A stretch of 37,221 bases of DNA from Pseudomonadota bacterium. GTDB lineage: Bacteria > Pseudomonadota > Gammaproteobacteria > Steroidobacterales > Steroidobacteraceae. Both the position numbers and the translations under genes were made by a program. Shown here in pieces: positions 16,806 to 25,805 of the stretch. Numbering within the stretch: position 1 is the first letter of the stretch; every line of letters starts with the position of its first letter. The stretch covers positions 1 through 37,221 of the forward strand of contig JAJYDK010000038.1 of assembly GCA_021777555.1 (NCBI GenBank), read 5' to 3'. Below the pieces are notes generated by a model. That model saw only the letters and a list, made by a program, of their open reading frames with translations. It searched no databases and had not been told where the DNA came from.

Positions 16806-18269
16806 ATGGAAAACATCATCTTCGAGTATTCCGTTGCCGGCCGGGGCGCCACGGACCAGTGGCCGTCCGAGCCTGAGCCGCAGGCCCTGGCGGACCTGCC
16901 CGCGAGCCTGCGCCGCAGCAGCGCGCCGCGACTGCCCGAGGTGAGCGAGCTCGAGGCGGTGCGCCACTTCACGCGCCTTTCGCAGCTGAACTTCTCCATC
17001 GACACGCAGTTCTATCCCCTGGGCTCGTGCACGATGAAGTACAACCCCAAGGCGTGCAATCAGTACGCCATGCTGCCGGAGTTTCTCGCGCGCCATCCGC
17101 TCGCTCCGGACGCTGTGAGTCAGGGGGTGCTCGCCTGCCTGCACGAACTGCAGGAGATGCTGAAGGAGGTCACCGGCATGCAGGCCGTGGCACTCTCCCC
17201 CATGGCCGGCGCCCAGGGCGAGTACACGGGGGTGGCCATGATCCGCGCCTACCATCGCTCGCGGGGCGATCTCGAGCGCAATGAGATCATCGTGCCCGAG
17301 GCGGCCCACGGCACCAATCCGGCGACCGCGACCATGTGCGGCTGCGTGGTGCGCGAAGTCCCGGTCGATGCCGAGGGCGATGTGGATCTCGAGGCGCTCA
17401 GGGCCGCGGTCGGCCCCAAGACCGCCGGCATCATGCTGACCAATCCTTCCACGCTCGGGGTATTCGAGAGGCGCATCGAGGAGGTGGCCCGCACGGTGCA
17501 TGAGGCGGGCGGGCTGCTCTACTACGACGGAGCCAACCTCAATGCCATCCTGGGCAAGGTGCGCCCGGGGGACATGGGTTTCGATGTCATCCACGTCAAT
17601 CTGCACAAGACCTTCTCGACGCCGCATGGCGGCGGTGGGCCCGGAGCGGGTCCGGTGGGCGTAGGGGCGCGGCTCGCGCCCTTCCTGCCCGTACCGGTCG
17701 TCACCCGCCGCGGGGAGCGTTATGGCTGGCTGACCGAGAAGGACCTGCCGCACTCGATCGGCAGGCTCTCGGGCTTTGCGGGCAACGTGGGGGTGCTGCT
17801 TCGCGCCTACATCTATATGCGCATGCTGGGCCGCGATGGCATGGCGAGTGTGGGCGAGTACGCCACGCTCAATGCAAACTACCTCCTTTCCCGGCTGGCG
17901 CGGGCGGGATTCGACCCCGCCTACCCCGCGCGGCGGGCCAGCCACGAGTTCATCATCACGCTCAAGCGTCAGGCGCGCGAGCTCGGCGTCACGGCCATGG
18001 ACTTCGCCAAGCGCCTCCTCGATCATGGTCAGCATGCGCCGACCACCTATTTCCCGCTGCTGGTGCCGGAATGCCTGCTGATCGAGCCCACCGAAACCGA
18101 GAGCAAGGGAGCGCTCGATGGGTTCGTGGCGGCCATGGAGCGGATCCTGGCCGAGGCCACGCAAGAACCCGAGCAGGTACGCAGCGCTCCGCATACCATG
18201 CCGGTCAGACGCCTGGATGACGTGCGGGCGGCCAAGCACCTGGATCTCACGTGGAAACCGGCGGCATAG
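16806..18269 (+). CDS. gcvPB: Glycine dehydrogenase (decarboxylating) subunit 2
   Basis: The PLP-bearing half of the P protein, 487 residues. It decarboxylates glycine and passes the aminomethyl group to GcvH. The PLP lysine is Lys268 in [20 protein letters not shown]. Other marks: [14 protein letters not shown] near residue 62, the [13 protein letters not shown] loop, [14 protein letters not shown], and the C-terminal [13 protein letters not shown]. It starts 9 bp after gcvPA and its last 19 bp overlap the GTG start of dgkA, so the kinase is probably part of this operon and under glycine control. Confidence 0.97.
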   Translation: MENIIFEYSVAGRGATDQWPSEPEPQALADLPASLRRSSAPRLPEVSELEAVRHFTRLSQLNFSIDTQFYPLGSCTMKYNPKACNQYAMLPEFLARHPLAPDAVSQGVLACLHELQEMLKEVTGMQAVALSPMAGAQGEYTGVAMIRAYHRSRGDLERNEIIVPEAAHGTNPATATMCGCVVREVPVDAEGDVDLEALRAAVGPKTAGIMLTNPSTLGVFERRIEEVARTVHEAGGLLYYDGANLNAILGKVRPGDMGFDVIHVNLHKTFSTPHGGGGPGAGPVGVGARLAPFLPVPVVTRRGERYGWLTEKDLPHSIGRLSGFAGNVGVLLRAYIYMRMLGRDGMASVGEYATLNANYLLSRLARAGFDPAYPARRASHEFIITLKRQARELGVTAMDFAKRLLDHGQHAPTTYFPLLVPECLLIEPTETESKGALDGFVAAMERILAEATQEPEQVRSAPHTMPVRRLDDVRAAKHLDLTWKPAA

Positions 18270-18637
18270 CCATCGATCGATACAAACCCAGAGGCCTGAC
18301 GAGGGTGCTGCGCGCCTTCGGCGCGAGCGCCCGGGGGCTCGCCGGCGCGTTTCGCGAGGAGGCTGCATTCCGCCAGGAGATCGCCTTCGCCGCGCTCGCC
18401 ATTCCGCTCGCGCTGTGGCTGGGGCACGACGGGGTCGAGCGCGCGCTGCTCGTCGGTCCCGTCCTGCTGATCCTGATCGTGGAGCTAATCAACAGCGCCA
18501 TCGAGGCGACCGTCGATCGGATCGGGCTCGAGCGGCACGTGCTCGCCGGACTCGCCAAGGACATCGGTTCGGCGGCCGTGCTCATGTCCTTCGGGCTGCT
18601 CGCGGCGGTCTGGCTTCTCGTGCTGCTCGGCCGCTAG
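18251..18637 (+). CDS. dgkA: Diacylglycerol kinase, prokaryotic type
   Basis: A small trimeric inner-membrane kinase that turns diacylglycerol into phosphatidic acid. The 128-residue product has three hydrophobic helices (about 48-63, 68-84, 104-125) and an amphipathic N-terminus. The active-site signature [11 protein letters not shown] and [15 protein letters not shown] (with the catalytic Glu and Asn) is intact. Translation starts at GTG within the last 19 bp of gcvPB, in another frame, with no separate promoter seen. Why a phospholipid-recycling kinase rides on a glycine-switched operon is not obvious. Confidence 0.95.
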   Translation: METGGIAIDRYKPRGLTRVLRAFGASARGLAGAFREEAAFRQEIAFAALAIPLALWLGHDGVERALLVGPVLLILIVELINSAIEATVDRIGLERHVLAGLAKDIGSAAVLMSFGLLAAVWLLVLLGR

Positions 18638-18661
18638 GCGATTGCCGTAAGAGGGGGTTCA

Positions 18662-21580
18662 ATGCGACTGCTCGTCCATGTGCGTGTGCCGGCTCTGATG
18701 GGCTTCGCGGTGCTGGCGACCGTGCCCTTGACACCCGCCGCCATCGCCCGAATGCCCGTCGCGGCGGCCTCGGCGCGCTCCGGCGGCAAGCCCTCCGGCG
18801 AGACCTCCGTCGCCGCCCACCTGGCCAGGCACGCCGCGGCGCTCGAGTCCAACCCCAACTGGGCGAAGACGCTCGCGCGCATCGCGAGCAGCGTCGTATC
18901 GATCAACATCAATGAAGATCGCGCCTTCGATACCGACTGGAACGAGACCGCGGAGGCCACCGGCTTCGTCGTCGATGCCAAGCGCGGCATCATCCTGACC
19001 AACCGCCACGTGGTGACGCCGGGACCGGTCACCGCCACGGCGACCTTCCTCGATCGCGAAGTGGTCAGGCTCTATCCGCTCTACCGCGATCCAGTGCACG
19101 ACTTCGGCTTCTACCGGTTCGACCCGAAGAAGCTGCGCTACATCCATCCCAAGGCGCTCACGCTCGATCCGCAGGGCGCGCGCGTCGGACGCGAAATCCG
19201 TGTCATCGGCAACAACGCCGGAGAGCAGCTCTCGATCCTCGCCGGCACCCTCGCCCGGCTGCACCGCCGTGCGCCGTTCTACGGGTTCGGCAAGTACAAC
19301 GATTTCAACACCTTCTACCTGCAGGCGGCCTCCGGGACCTCGGGCGGCTCCTCGGGCTCGCCGGTGATCGACATCCGCGGCCGCGTGGTCGCCCTCAACG
19401 CCGGAGGCGCCGACAACGCCGCCTCGAGCTTCTATCTGCCGCTCGCGCCGGTGCAGCGCGCGCTCAAGCTGATCCAGCAGGGCAAGCCCGTCACGCGCGG
19501 CACGCTGTACAGCGTGTTCGACTACACCCCGTTCGATGAGCTGGAGCGCCTGGGCCTGCCACGCCCGGTGGAGACGGAGGTTCGCAAGACGTTTCCGCAA
19601 CGCACCGGCATGCTCGTGGTGCGCACCGTACTCGCGGGCTCTCCGAGCAGCCGGGCGCTCGAGCCGGGCGACATCCTGGTGCGCATCAACGGGCATTACG
19701 TGACGACGTTCGGGCCGCTGGAGCGGATCCTGGATGAGTCCGTCGGCCGCCAGGTTCACCTGGAGTTGGAACGCGGCGGACAGCCGGTATCCGTCGCCCT
19801 GCCGGTGGGCGACCTCGAGGCCATCACCCCGGACGCCTTCGTCCAGTTCGGCGATGCGGTGGTGAATACACTGTCCTACGAGATGGCGCTGCAGCTCAAT
19901 GTGCCGCCGCGCGGCGTGTGGGTCGCCAATCCGGGCTATGTGTTCGGCGCCGCCGGCGTGCCGCGGGGTGCGGTGATCCATGCCATCGACTCCTGGCCCA
20001 TCGACAACCTGCAGGACTTCAGGCGCGCGCTGTCGAGGCTCGCGGACGGGCAGTACGCCACGGTGCGCTTCACGATCGCTGCCGACCCCAACAGCAGCGA
20101 GCTCGGCTACTTCCGCATGAGCCGCCGCTGGTTCCCGGCGGCGTATTGCGTGCGCGACGACAGCCAGGGTGTCTGGCCGTGCACGCCCCTCTCACCGGGT
20201 CCGCCGCCGCCGCCGCTGCCGGTCAATTCCACGCGCTTCCCGGTCTACCACAACCCAGTGATGACCCACCTTGCGCCCTCGCTGGTGACGGTGACCTTCA
20301 GCATGCCGTACTCGGTATCGGGTGTGACCGAGCACTACTATCACGGCACGGGCGTGGTGGTGGACGCCAAACGCGGGCTGGTGGTGGTCGATCGCAATAC
20401 GGTGCCCGTACCGCTCGGCGATGTCACGGTGACCTTCGCCGGCACCGTGCAGGTGCCCGGACGGGTCGTGTACGTCAGCCCGATCCACAATCTCGCGGTG
20501 GTCGCCTATGACCCGAGGCTGATCGGCTCCACCCCGGTGCGCCCGGCGATGCTCAAATCCGAGCCGCTTGCCCCCGGGGAGCCCATCGACGTGGTGGGTA
20601 TCGGCGGCGACAACGATCTGCATTTCCGCCACACGCAGGTCGCCAGTATCGAGCCGCTGGAGCTGCCGCTGTCGCGCACCATGCGCTTCCGCGACACCAA
20701 CATCGAGAGCATCCAGCTCGTCAATCCGCCGGCGGATTTCGACGGCGTGCTGACCAATGGCCAGGGTGAGGTCGTGGGGCTGTGGTCGAGCTTCGCCTAC
20801 GATACGGCCAAGGGCGTGGGCCAGGACCTGCAGGGCGTGCCGATCGCGCCAGTTGAGGACATGCTGCAACGGATCCGCAGCGGCCAGTCGCTGCACTCGC
20901 TCGATGTCGAGTTGTCATTGACGCCGCTCTCGAGCGCCCGGCTGATCGGATTGCCGGCCTCGTGGGCGCGCAAGCTCGCCTCCCGGGGCGCCACCCGGCG
21001 CGAAGTCCTCACCATCGTGCGCACGACCGGCGGCTCTCCCGCCCAGAAGCTGCTCGATCCGGGGGATCTGCTGCTCGCGATAGACGGCCGCGAAGTGACG
21101 ACCTTCCGCGAGGTCGAACGGGCGACCGCGCAGCGACCGGAGGTCCAGGTGACCGTGTGGCGGGGGCAGCAGGCGCTGGCTCTGACGGTGCCGACGGTGG
21201 AGCTTTCCGGGACCGGGCTTCACCAGGTGGTGGAATGGGCCGGTGCCACGCTGCAGGACCCATTTCATTCGATGCTGGCGCAGCGAGGCGTTCCCCCGAT
21301 CGGCGTGTACGTCGATTATTTCGATTACGGCTCGCCCGCGGCCCGCTATGGCCTGTATCCGGGACTGCGGATCGTGGCGGTGGATGGTGTGCCGACGCCG
21401 GACCTCGGCGCGTTTCTCCACGCGGTGGCCGGACGGCCGAACCATTCATCGGTCCGGCTGACCACCCTCACCTGGAACAACGCGCCACAGGTGATCACGC
21501 TGAAGCTCGACAAGCGCTACTGGCCGTCGTACGAGCTGGTGAGAACCGGCGCCGACTGGGTGCGCCGCCCGCTCGATTGA
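18662..21580 (+). CDS. Tandem HtrA-type serine protease, Nma111/Ynm3-like
   Basis: A 972-residue protein built of two HtrA halves, the plan of the fungal nuclear protease Nma111/Ynm3. Residues 1-38 look like a signal peptide, so it is probably periplasmic. First protease domain (about 65-270): full triad His116 (TNRHVV), Asp147 (HDFGFY), Ser231 (GGSSGSPV). Then a PDZ domain (about 318-395, PGDILVRINGHYVTTF) and a PDZ-like domain (about 400-490). After a Pro-rich linker (SPGPPPPPLP) comes a second protease-like domain (about 520-750) whose triad is lost: DRNTVP replaces NRHVV, HNLAVV replaces HDFGF, and FDGVLT stands where GSSGSP should be. A PDZ (PGDLLLAIDGREVTTF) and a last PDZ-like domain close it. 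Order and landmark motifs, including the TRGTL and RYWPSYEL segments, parallel Nma111. ATG follows GAGGGGG by 5-6 nt. Substrate unknown. Confidence 0.88.
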   Translation: MRLLVHVRVPALMGFAVLATVPLTPAAIARMPVAAASARSGGKPSGETSVAAHLARHAAALESNPNWAKTLARIASSVVSININEDRAFDTDWNETAEATGFVVDAKRGIILTNRHVVTPGPVTATATFLDREVVRLYPLYRDPVHDFGFYRFDPKKLRYIHPKALTLDPQGARVGREIRVIGNNAGEQLSILAGTLARLHRRAPFYGFGKYNDFNTFYLQAASGTSGGSSGSPVIDIRGRVVALNAGGADNAASSFYLPLAPVQRALKLIQQGKPVTRGTLYSVFDYTPFDELERLGLPRPVETEVRKTFPQRTGMLVVRTVLAGSPSSRALEPGDILVRINGHYVTTFGPLERILDESVGRQVHLELERGGQPVSVALPVGDLEAITPDAFVQFGDAVVNTLSYEMALQLNVPPRGVWVANPGYVFGAAGVPRGAVIHAIDSWPIDNLQDFRRALSRLADGQYATVRFTIAADPNSSELGYFRMSRRWFPAAYCVRDDSQGVWPCTPLSPGPPPPPLPVNSTRFPVYHNPVMTHLAPSLVTVTFSMPYSVSGVTEHYYHGTGVVVDAKRGLVVVDRNTVPVPLGDVTVTFAGTVQVPGRVVYVSPIHNLAVVAYDPRLIGSTPVRPAMLKSEPLAPGEPIDVVGIGGDNDLHFRHTQVASIEPLELPLSRTMRFRDTNIESIQLVNPPADFDGVLTNGQGEVVGLWSSFAYDTAKGVGQDLQGVPIAPVEDMLQRIRSGQSLHSLDVELSLTPLSSARLIGLPASWARKLASRGATRREVLTIVRTTGGSPAQKLLDPGDLLLAIDGREVTTFREVERATAQRPEVQVTVWRGQQALALTVPTVELSGTGLHQVVEWAGATLQDPFHSMLAQRGVPPIGVYVDYFDYGSPAARYGLYPGLRIVAVDGVPTPDLGAFLHAVAGRPNHSSVRLTTLTWNNAPQVITLKLDKRYWPSYELVRTGADWVRRPLD

Positions 21581-21585
21581 GCACC

Positions 21586-22596
21586 ATGGCCGCCGAGCTC
21601 ACAGCGACGCCCGAGCAACTCGAAGCGGCGGTAGCGAGCCTGCGTGCCGGCGAGCTCGTCGCTTTCCCCACGGAGACCGTCTACGGTCTTGGCGCGGATG
21701 CGCGCAACCCCGCGGCGGTGCGCAGGATATTCGAGGTCAAGGGCCGTCCCGCCCATCATCCGGTGATCGTGCATCTGGCCCGCCTAGGTCAGCTGCGGGA
21801 TTGGGCCCGGGATGTTCCGCCTGCGGCCCTGCTGCTCGCGCAGCGTTTCTGGCCGGGACCGCTCACCCTGGTTCTGCCCCGTGCGCCCGGTGTGAGCGAT
21901 GCGGTGACCGGGGGACAGGATACCGTGGCCCTGCGTGTCCCCTCGCACCCGATGGCGCAGCAGTTGCTGGTGGCTTTTCAGAGCGGGATCGCCGCCCCGT
22001 CCGCCAATCGCTACGGCAGGGTGTCGCCGACCCGGGCCGAGCACGTGCGCGAGGAGCTCGGGTCGGCGGTCAAGGTCATCCTCGATGGCGGCGACTGTCC
22101 GATCGGGCTCGAGTCGACCATCGTCTCCTTCCAGGTCGGGCGGGCGCGTCTGCTGCGCCCAGGTGCGGTGACCGCGGAGCAGATCAGACAGGTGGTGGGT
22201 GAATTGGAGGTCGGGGCGGATGAGGCTTCGCCGCGGGTCCCCGGCAGTACGGCCGCGCACTATGCGCCCGCGACGCCGCTGACCATCGTGCCCGCCGCAC
22301 AGCTCGATGCGCAGGTAGCCGCCTCGGCGCGCAGCGCTCCCGTGGCGGTGCTCGCGTGGCGCCCGCCACTTGAGGCGCTTGCGGCGGTCACCTGGATCAA
22401 CGCCGGCAAGATTGCGGCGCGGTACGGGCACGATCTCTACAATCATCTTCGTACGCTGGACAAGGCCGGGTGCCGGCGGATCCTCGTTCAGGAGGTGCCG
22501 GAGGGCGAGGATTGGGTGGCCATCCGGGACCGGCTGCGGCGTGCAGCCGCGGGCGCCGGGCTCGAGGATGCGGAGACAGAGGTGGAGGCAACGTGA
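21586..22596 (+). CDS. L-threonylcarbamoyladenylate synthase, Sua5 type
   Basis: Makes threonylcarbamoyl-AMP from threonine, bicarbonate and ATP for the t6A37 modification of ANN-decoding tRNAs. The 336-residue protein is the long Sua5 form: a YrdC-like catalytic domain (about 8-200) with GELVAFPTETVYGLGADA, VKGRPAHHPVIVHL (KxR), WPGPLTLVL, VALRVPSHP and APSANRYGRVSPT (SxN), then a linker with PRVPGSTAAHYAP and a C-terminal Sua5 domain (about 225-330). E. coli uses the short TsaC, so this form differs. The ATG lies 5 bp after the protease stop. Its TGA overlaps the next GTG as GTGA. Confidence 0.94.
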   Translation: MAAELTATPEQLEAAVASLRAGELVAFPTETVYGLGADARNPAAVRRIFEVKGRPAHHPVIVHLARLGQLRDWARDVPPAALLLAQRFWPGPLTLVLPRAPGVSDAVTGGQDTVALRVPSHPMAQQLLVAFQSGIAAPSANRYGRVSPTRAEHVREELGSAVKVILDGGDCPIGLESTIVSFQVGRARLLRPGAVTAEQIRQVVGELEVGADEASPRVPGSTAAHYAPATPLTIVPAAQLDAQVAASARSAPVAVLAWRPPLEALAAVTWINAGKIAARYGHDLYNHLRTLDKAGCRRILVQEVPEGEDWVAIRDRLRRAAAGAGLEDAETEVEAT

Positions 22597-23774
22597 TTGC
22601 GCGCCGGAGTCGGTTCGTCGATCCCTTTCAGCCCGCGGAGATCCGGCGCCTGGTGCGCGAGTTCGGCACTCCGCTGCTCATTCTCGACTGCGAGCGCGTG
22701 CGCGTGCAGTACCGGAAGCTGCAGGCCGCTTTGCCGCGCGTCGCGCTGCACTATGCGCTCAAGCCGATGCCCCATGCCGCGGTGGTGCGCACCGTGCTGG
22801 AGGAGGGTGGCTCACTCGATCTCGCGACGACCGGCGAAGTGCAGCTCGTGCGGCGCCTGGGCGTCGACCCCACGCGCTGCATTCACACTCATCCGATCAA
22901 ACGTCCGCAGGACATCCGCAACGCGCTGGAGTACGGCGTGCGCACCTTCGTGGTCGATAACGCGGACGAAGTGCGCAAATTCGAACGGCTGGCCGGCGAT
23001 GCCGAGCTGCTGATCCGGGTCTCGTTCCGCAGTCCCGGCGCCGTGTGCGATCTGTCGCGCAAATTCGGCTGTGACCCGGAGGATGCGCTGTCGCTCGCGC
23101 AGCTTGCCGCCGAGCTCGGCGTCACCGTGCGGGGTCTGTCATTTCACGTGGGGTCGCAGGCGGCGGATTCGGCCAAGCACGTCGAGGCTCTCCACGCCTG
23201 TGCGCGGCTCATGGCCGCGGGCCGGCGAGCGAAGCTCGGGGTGCTCGATACGCTGGACATCGGCGGCGGGTTCCCGATCGACTACAGCCAGCCCGTGCAG
23301 GATATCGGCCGGTTCTGCGAGCCCTTGCGCGAGGCGCTCGAGAAGCTGCCAAAGCGCGTGCGGGTCATCGCCGAACCGGGCCGGTTCATCGTGGGACCGG
23401 CGGTCATCGGGGTCGCCTCCGTCATGGGACGGGCGCGTCGCGAGGGCCACTGGTGGTACTACCTCGATGACGGTCTCTACGGCTCCTACAGCGGACAGCT
23501 CTATGACCATGCCCGCTACCCGGTCGAGCCGCTGAAGGACGGGAGCGAGCGGCTGCCATCGGTGTTGGCGGGCCCGACGTGCGACAGCATCGACGTGATC
23601 GCCGAGAACCTGCTGCTGCCGAAACTCGAGGCCGGCGATCTGATCGTGGGCCGTGCCATGGGGGCCTACACCTGGGCGAGCGCCTCGGAATTCAATTTCT
23701 TTCCCAAGCCCACCGTGGTCGCCGTGAACCTGACTCCCGGCGGTACCGGTACGGTCATGCCGTTTCCACTGTAA
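22593..23774 (+). CDS. Fold-III PLP-dependent ornithine/lysine-type decarboxylase
   Basis: A 393-residue member of the alanine-racemase-fold (group IV) decarboxylases, the class of eukaryotic ornithine decarboxylase, making putrescine or cadaverine. PLP lysine: Lys57 (LHYALKPMPH). Other marks: FHVGSQ, LDIGGGFPIDY, the EPGRFIVGPA phosphate region, DDGLYGSYSG and GPTCDSIDVI with catalytic Cys330 and the substrate-binding Asp. The Cys-Asp-Ser-Ile-Asp motif fits ODC or bifunctional ornithine/lysine enzymes and argues against arginine or diaminopimelate decarboxylase; the substrate needs testing. GTG start overlaps the Sua5 stop (GTGA), with GGAGG 8 nt upstream. Confidence 0.9.
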   Translation: MIARRSRFVDPFQPAEIRRLVREFGTPLLILDCERVRVQYRKLQAALPRVALHYALKPMPHAAVVRTVLEEGGSLDLATTGEVQLVRRLGVDPTRCIHTHPIKRPQDIRNALEYGVRTFVVDNADEVRKFERLAGDAELLIRVSFRSPGAVCDLSRKFGCDPEDALSLAQLAAELGVTVRGLSFHVGSQAADSAKHVEALHACARLMAAGRRAKLGVLDTLDIGGGFPIDYSQPVQDIGRFCEPLREALEKLPKRVRVIAEPGRFIVGPAVIGVASVMGRARREGHWWYYLDDGLYGSYSGQLYDHARYPVEPLKDGSERLPSVLAGPTCDSIDVIAENLLLPKLEAGDLIVGRAMGAYTWASASEFNFFPKPTVVAVNLTPGGTGTVMPFPL

Positions 23775-23840
23775 TCGGAGCCGTGACCGGATGGGTTGCC
23801 CCGGAGCGCCGCACATAACGCCCGGGCGGAGGATTATCGG

Positions 23841-24437
23841 GTGATCCGCAATGTGGTTTTTGATATCGGATGGGTGTTCGTCCACCTCGACTCCGGGCCC
23901 TTCCTGGAGTTCCTGAGAGCGCACGAGGCGGAGGTCCACGATCTGCACACGGTGCTCACCCGTGTCGCCCTGTGGGATCACGAGTGCGGGCGGCTGGACG
24001 GCCGGGGACTTCTCGAGCGATTCGCCTCGCTCGCCCGCCGGCCGATGGACCTCGATGAGGCCCATGCGCACTGGGTGGACATGTTCGAATACCAGCCCGC
24101 AATGGTCGAGCTGGCGCATCGACTGAGCGAGCGGCATCGGGTCTTTCTACTGTCCAACATCGGCGACCTGCACTGGGCCCATCTGTCACGCGAATACGGA
24201 CTGCATCGCATCGGGCATGGCGCACTGCCATCGTTCCTGGCCGGGGTCATGAAGCCCGATGAGGGGATCTACGTCGAGGCCGAGCGCAGGTTTGCACTCG
24301 AGCCGGCGCAGACGGTGTTCATCGACGATCGCGCCGAGAATGTCCAGGCCGCCCGCCGCCGTGGCTGGCAGGCGATCGAGCACAGTGGCCATGCTTCGAC
24401 GGCCGGCGCACTGCGGGCGCTGGGCGTGGCATGCTGA
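23841..24437 (+). CDS. HAD-family hydrolase (YihX-like)
   Basis: A 198-residue haloacid-dehalogenase subfamily IA phosphatase. Motif I is VVFDIGWVFVHL (nucleophile Asp; the second Asp of DxD is Gly as in YihX-type enzymes), motif II is FLLSNIGD, motif III is the Lys of MKPDEGIYVEAERR, motif IV is VFIDDRAENVQAA. A small helical cap fills residues 15-85. YihX dephosphorylates glucose 1-phosphate; the true substrate here is unknown. The GTG at 23841 is chosen because GGAGG lies 8 nt ahead; a TTG 15 codons upstream has no support. Its last 7 bp overlap the HIT gene. Confidence 0.88.
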   Translation: MIRNVVFDIGWVFVHLDSGPFLEFLRAHEAEVHDLHTVLTRVALWDHECGRLDGRGLLERFASLARRPMDLDEAHAHWVDMFEYQPAMVELAHRLSERHRVFLLSNIGDLHWAHLSREYGLHRIGHGALPSFLAGVMKPDEGIYVEAERRFALEPAQTVFIDDRAENVQAARRRGWQAIEHSGHASTAGALRALGVAC

Positions 24438-24871
24438 CCGCGATCCATCGGCAGGTGGAGGCGGCGCGGGCGGCAAGCGACCCTCGCGTCGTGGCGCGCA
24501 TGGCGAGCGGCTGGGCCGTGCTCGGGGAACGGCAGTTTCTGCGCGGCTATGCGCTGCTGCTGCCCGACCCGGTGGTGCCTCATCTGAACGCGCTCGGGCC
24601 CGATGAGCGCTCCGCCTTTCTCGGGGATCTCGCGAGGCTCGGTGACGCGGTGCTCGCGGTCACCGGAGCCGTGCGCATCAACTACGCGATCTTTGGAAAC
24701 CTGGAGCCGGCGCTGCATGCGCACGTCGTCCCGCGATATGCCGAGGAGCCGCCGGCGCTGCGCACCGCGCATCCCTGGACCTACGATTGGCAAGCCGCGC
24801 CGGCGTTCGATCCGCTCGCGTGCCGCGATCTGATCGAGGGTCTGCGCCGCGAGCTTGCCCGCGGCGCTTAG
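24431..24871 (+). CDS. HIT-family nucleotide-binding protein
   Basis: A 146-residue HIT-superfamily protein. The signature region reads INYAIFGNLEPALHAHVVPRY: the second and third histidines of the HxHxH motif are kept (LHAHVVPR), including the one that acts as nucleophile, while the first is alanine. Members hydrolyse or transfer nucleotides (ApnA hydrolases, galactose-1-phosphate uridylyltransferase). The N-terminal third is helical and lacks the zinc site of Hint proteins. It overlaps the HAD gene by 7 bp and ends the series begun by the protease; convergent with the DUF3014 gene. Confidence 0.82.
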   Translation: MLTAIHRQVEAARAASDPRVVARMASGWAVLGERQFLRGYALLLPDPVVPHLNALGPDERSAFLGDLARLGDAVLAVTGAVRINYAIFGNLEPALHAHVVPRYAEEPPALRTAHPWTYDWQAAPAFDPLACRDLIEGLRRELARGA

Positions 24872-24886
24872 CCCGCGCCGCCTGAG

Positions 24887-25729
24887 TCAGTTCGGTGGGT
24901 TGACGATGAGCTTGCGCAGCTTGCGCAGCTGGCTTTCGATGACCGTGGCGTTCTGCGGTCCCATGCGCAGCAGCAGTTTCTGGCCGGCCGGCAATGCCTC
25001 GAGCTGGGGATTCGCGAACTGCCAGAACACCTTTCCCTGGACCAGCGGGACCGGACCCTGCACCTGAGGCGTCGCGAGCATGCTGTCGATGGCCGCGACC
25101 AGGCGGTCATTGAAGTACTGGTTGGGGTAGCCGAGGCTCTGGTACGCCTGCTGGAAGAGCGGATAGAGGCGGAAGTACAGGGACGCCAGCGACTTCATGC
25201 TCAGGGCGCGAACCGCGTCCACGAAGGGCGTATAGCGGGCGTAATTGCGCCGACTGAGGAACGTGGTTCCGCCCTGTTGATTCACGATCGTCTGGCCGGG
25301 CGTCGGCTGCACGGGTCGCAGATCCGCCGCCACCTTTGCGCGGGGCAGGTTGTCCACCGTGACCACGACGTGCCGGATGATCGCTTTGGGCACCAGGAGG
25401 CGGGAGACCGCCGGCTGTCCCATGAGCTTGGTGAGCGCATCGATCACCGTCGGATCGCTGCCATCGAGCGAAGGCAGGGTGGTGGATGCGGCCTGCCCGC
25501 CCGAGGCGGGGATCGGATGCTCGATCGCCGCCGCCGGAGGGGTGGCGGGAATCGGTGCGGCGCTCTGCTGCGGCGGGGCGGGAGTCTGCGCAGGCTGAGC
25601 CGGTGCCGGTTGTGGTGAGCGGAATCGATAGTACGCACCGACGCCGATGAGGGCGGCCCCCACGATGACGGCCGACCACCAGATGACTTTGTTGCGGAAG
25701 GACTCTTCGGGGTCGGTGCTGTTCCACAT
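24887..25729 (-). CDS. DUF3014 membrane-anchored protein
   Basis: A 280-residue protein with one membrane helix near the N-terminus (residues 15-34, VIWWSAVIVGAALIGVGAYY), a Pro/Ala/Gln-rich linker (about 38-75) and a C-terminal domain (about 85-275) that would lie in the periplasm. The globular part matches the DUF3014 family, seen in the RHVVVTVDNLPRAKVAADLRPV and YPNQYFNDRLVAAIDSMLATP segments. No function is established. GGAGAG lies 7 nt before the ATG, and a TACAAT -10 box is at 25766-25771. Monocistronic, divergent from the deformylase and convergent with the HIT gene. Confidence 0.85.
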   Translation of the reverse strand: MWNSTDPEESFRNKVIWWSAVIVGAALIGVGAYYRFRSPQPAPAQPAQTPAPPQQSAAPIPATPPAAAIEHPIPASGGQAASTTLPSLDGSDPTVIDALTKLMGQPAVSRLLVPKAIIRHVVVTVDNLPRAKVAADLRPVQPTPGQTIVNQQGGTTFLSRRNYARYTPFVDAVRALSMKSLASLYFRLYPLFQQAYQSLGYPNQYFNDRLVAAIDSMLATPQVQGPVPLVQGKVFWQFANPQLEALPAGQKLLLRMGPQNATVIESQLRKLRKLIVNPPN

Positions 25730-25765
25730 CGGTAGGCTCTCCGCGCGGCGGGGAAGATGAAAATA

Positions 25766-25800
25766 TTGTAACTTAAGGGGCCTCCGTAATCAGAGGCTCC
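25766..25800. promoter_or_regulatory. Divergent promoter region with leader hairpin
   Basis: The 76 bp between DUF3014 and the deformylase contain an AT-rich island. On the minus strand TACAAT (25771-25766) is a probable -10 for DUF3014. At 25777-25800 GGGGCCTC/GAGGCTCC can form an 8-bp stem with an 8-base loop just before the deformylase ribosome site, which could modulate its translation. The plus-strand promoter is not clear. Confidence 0.4.
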
Positions 25801-25805
25801 TGACC

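Noticed and set aside
15321..18368. A 1015-codon open frame on the minus strand across the gcv genes
   Set aside because: It lies wholly opposite gcvH, gcvPA, gcvPB and dgkA, which are certain. Its residues are Arg/His/Gly/Leu-rich with no family signature; high GC makes long antisense frames common.
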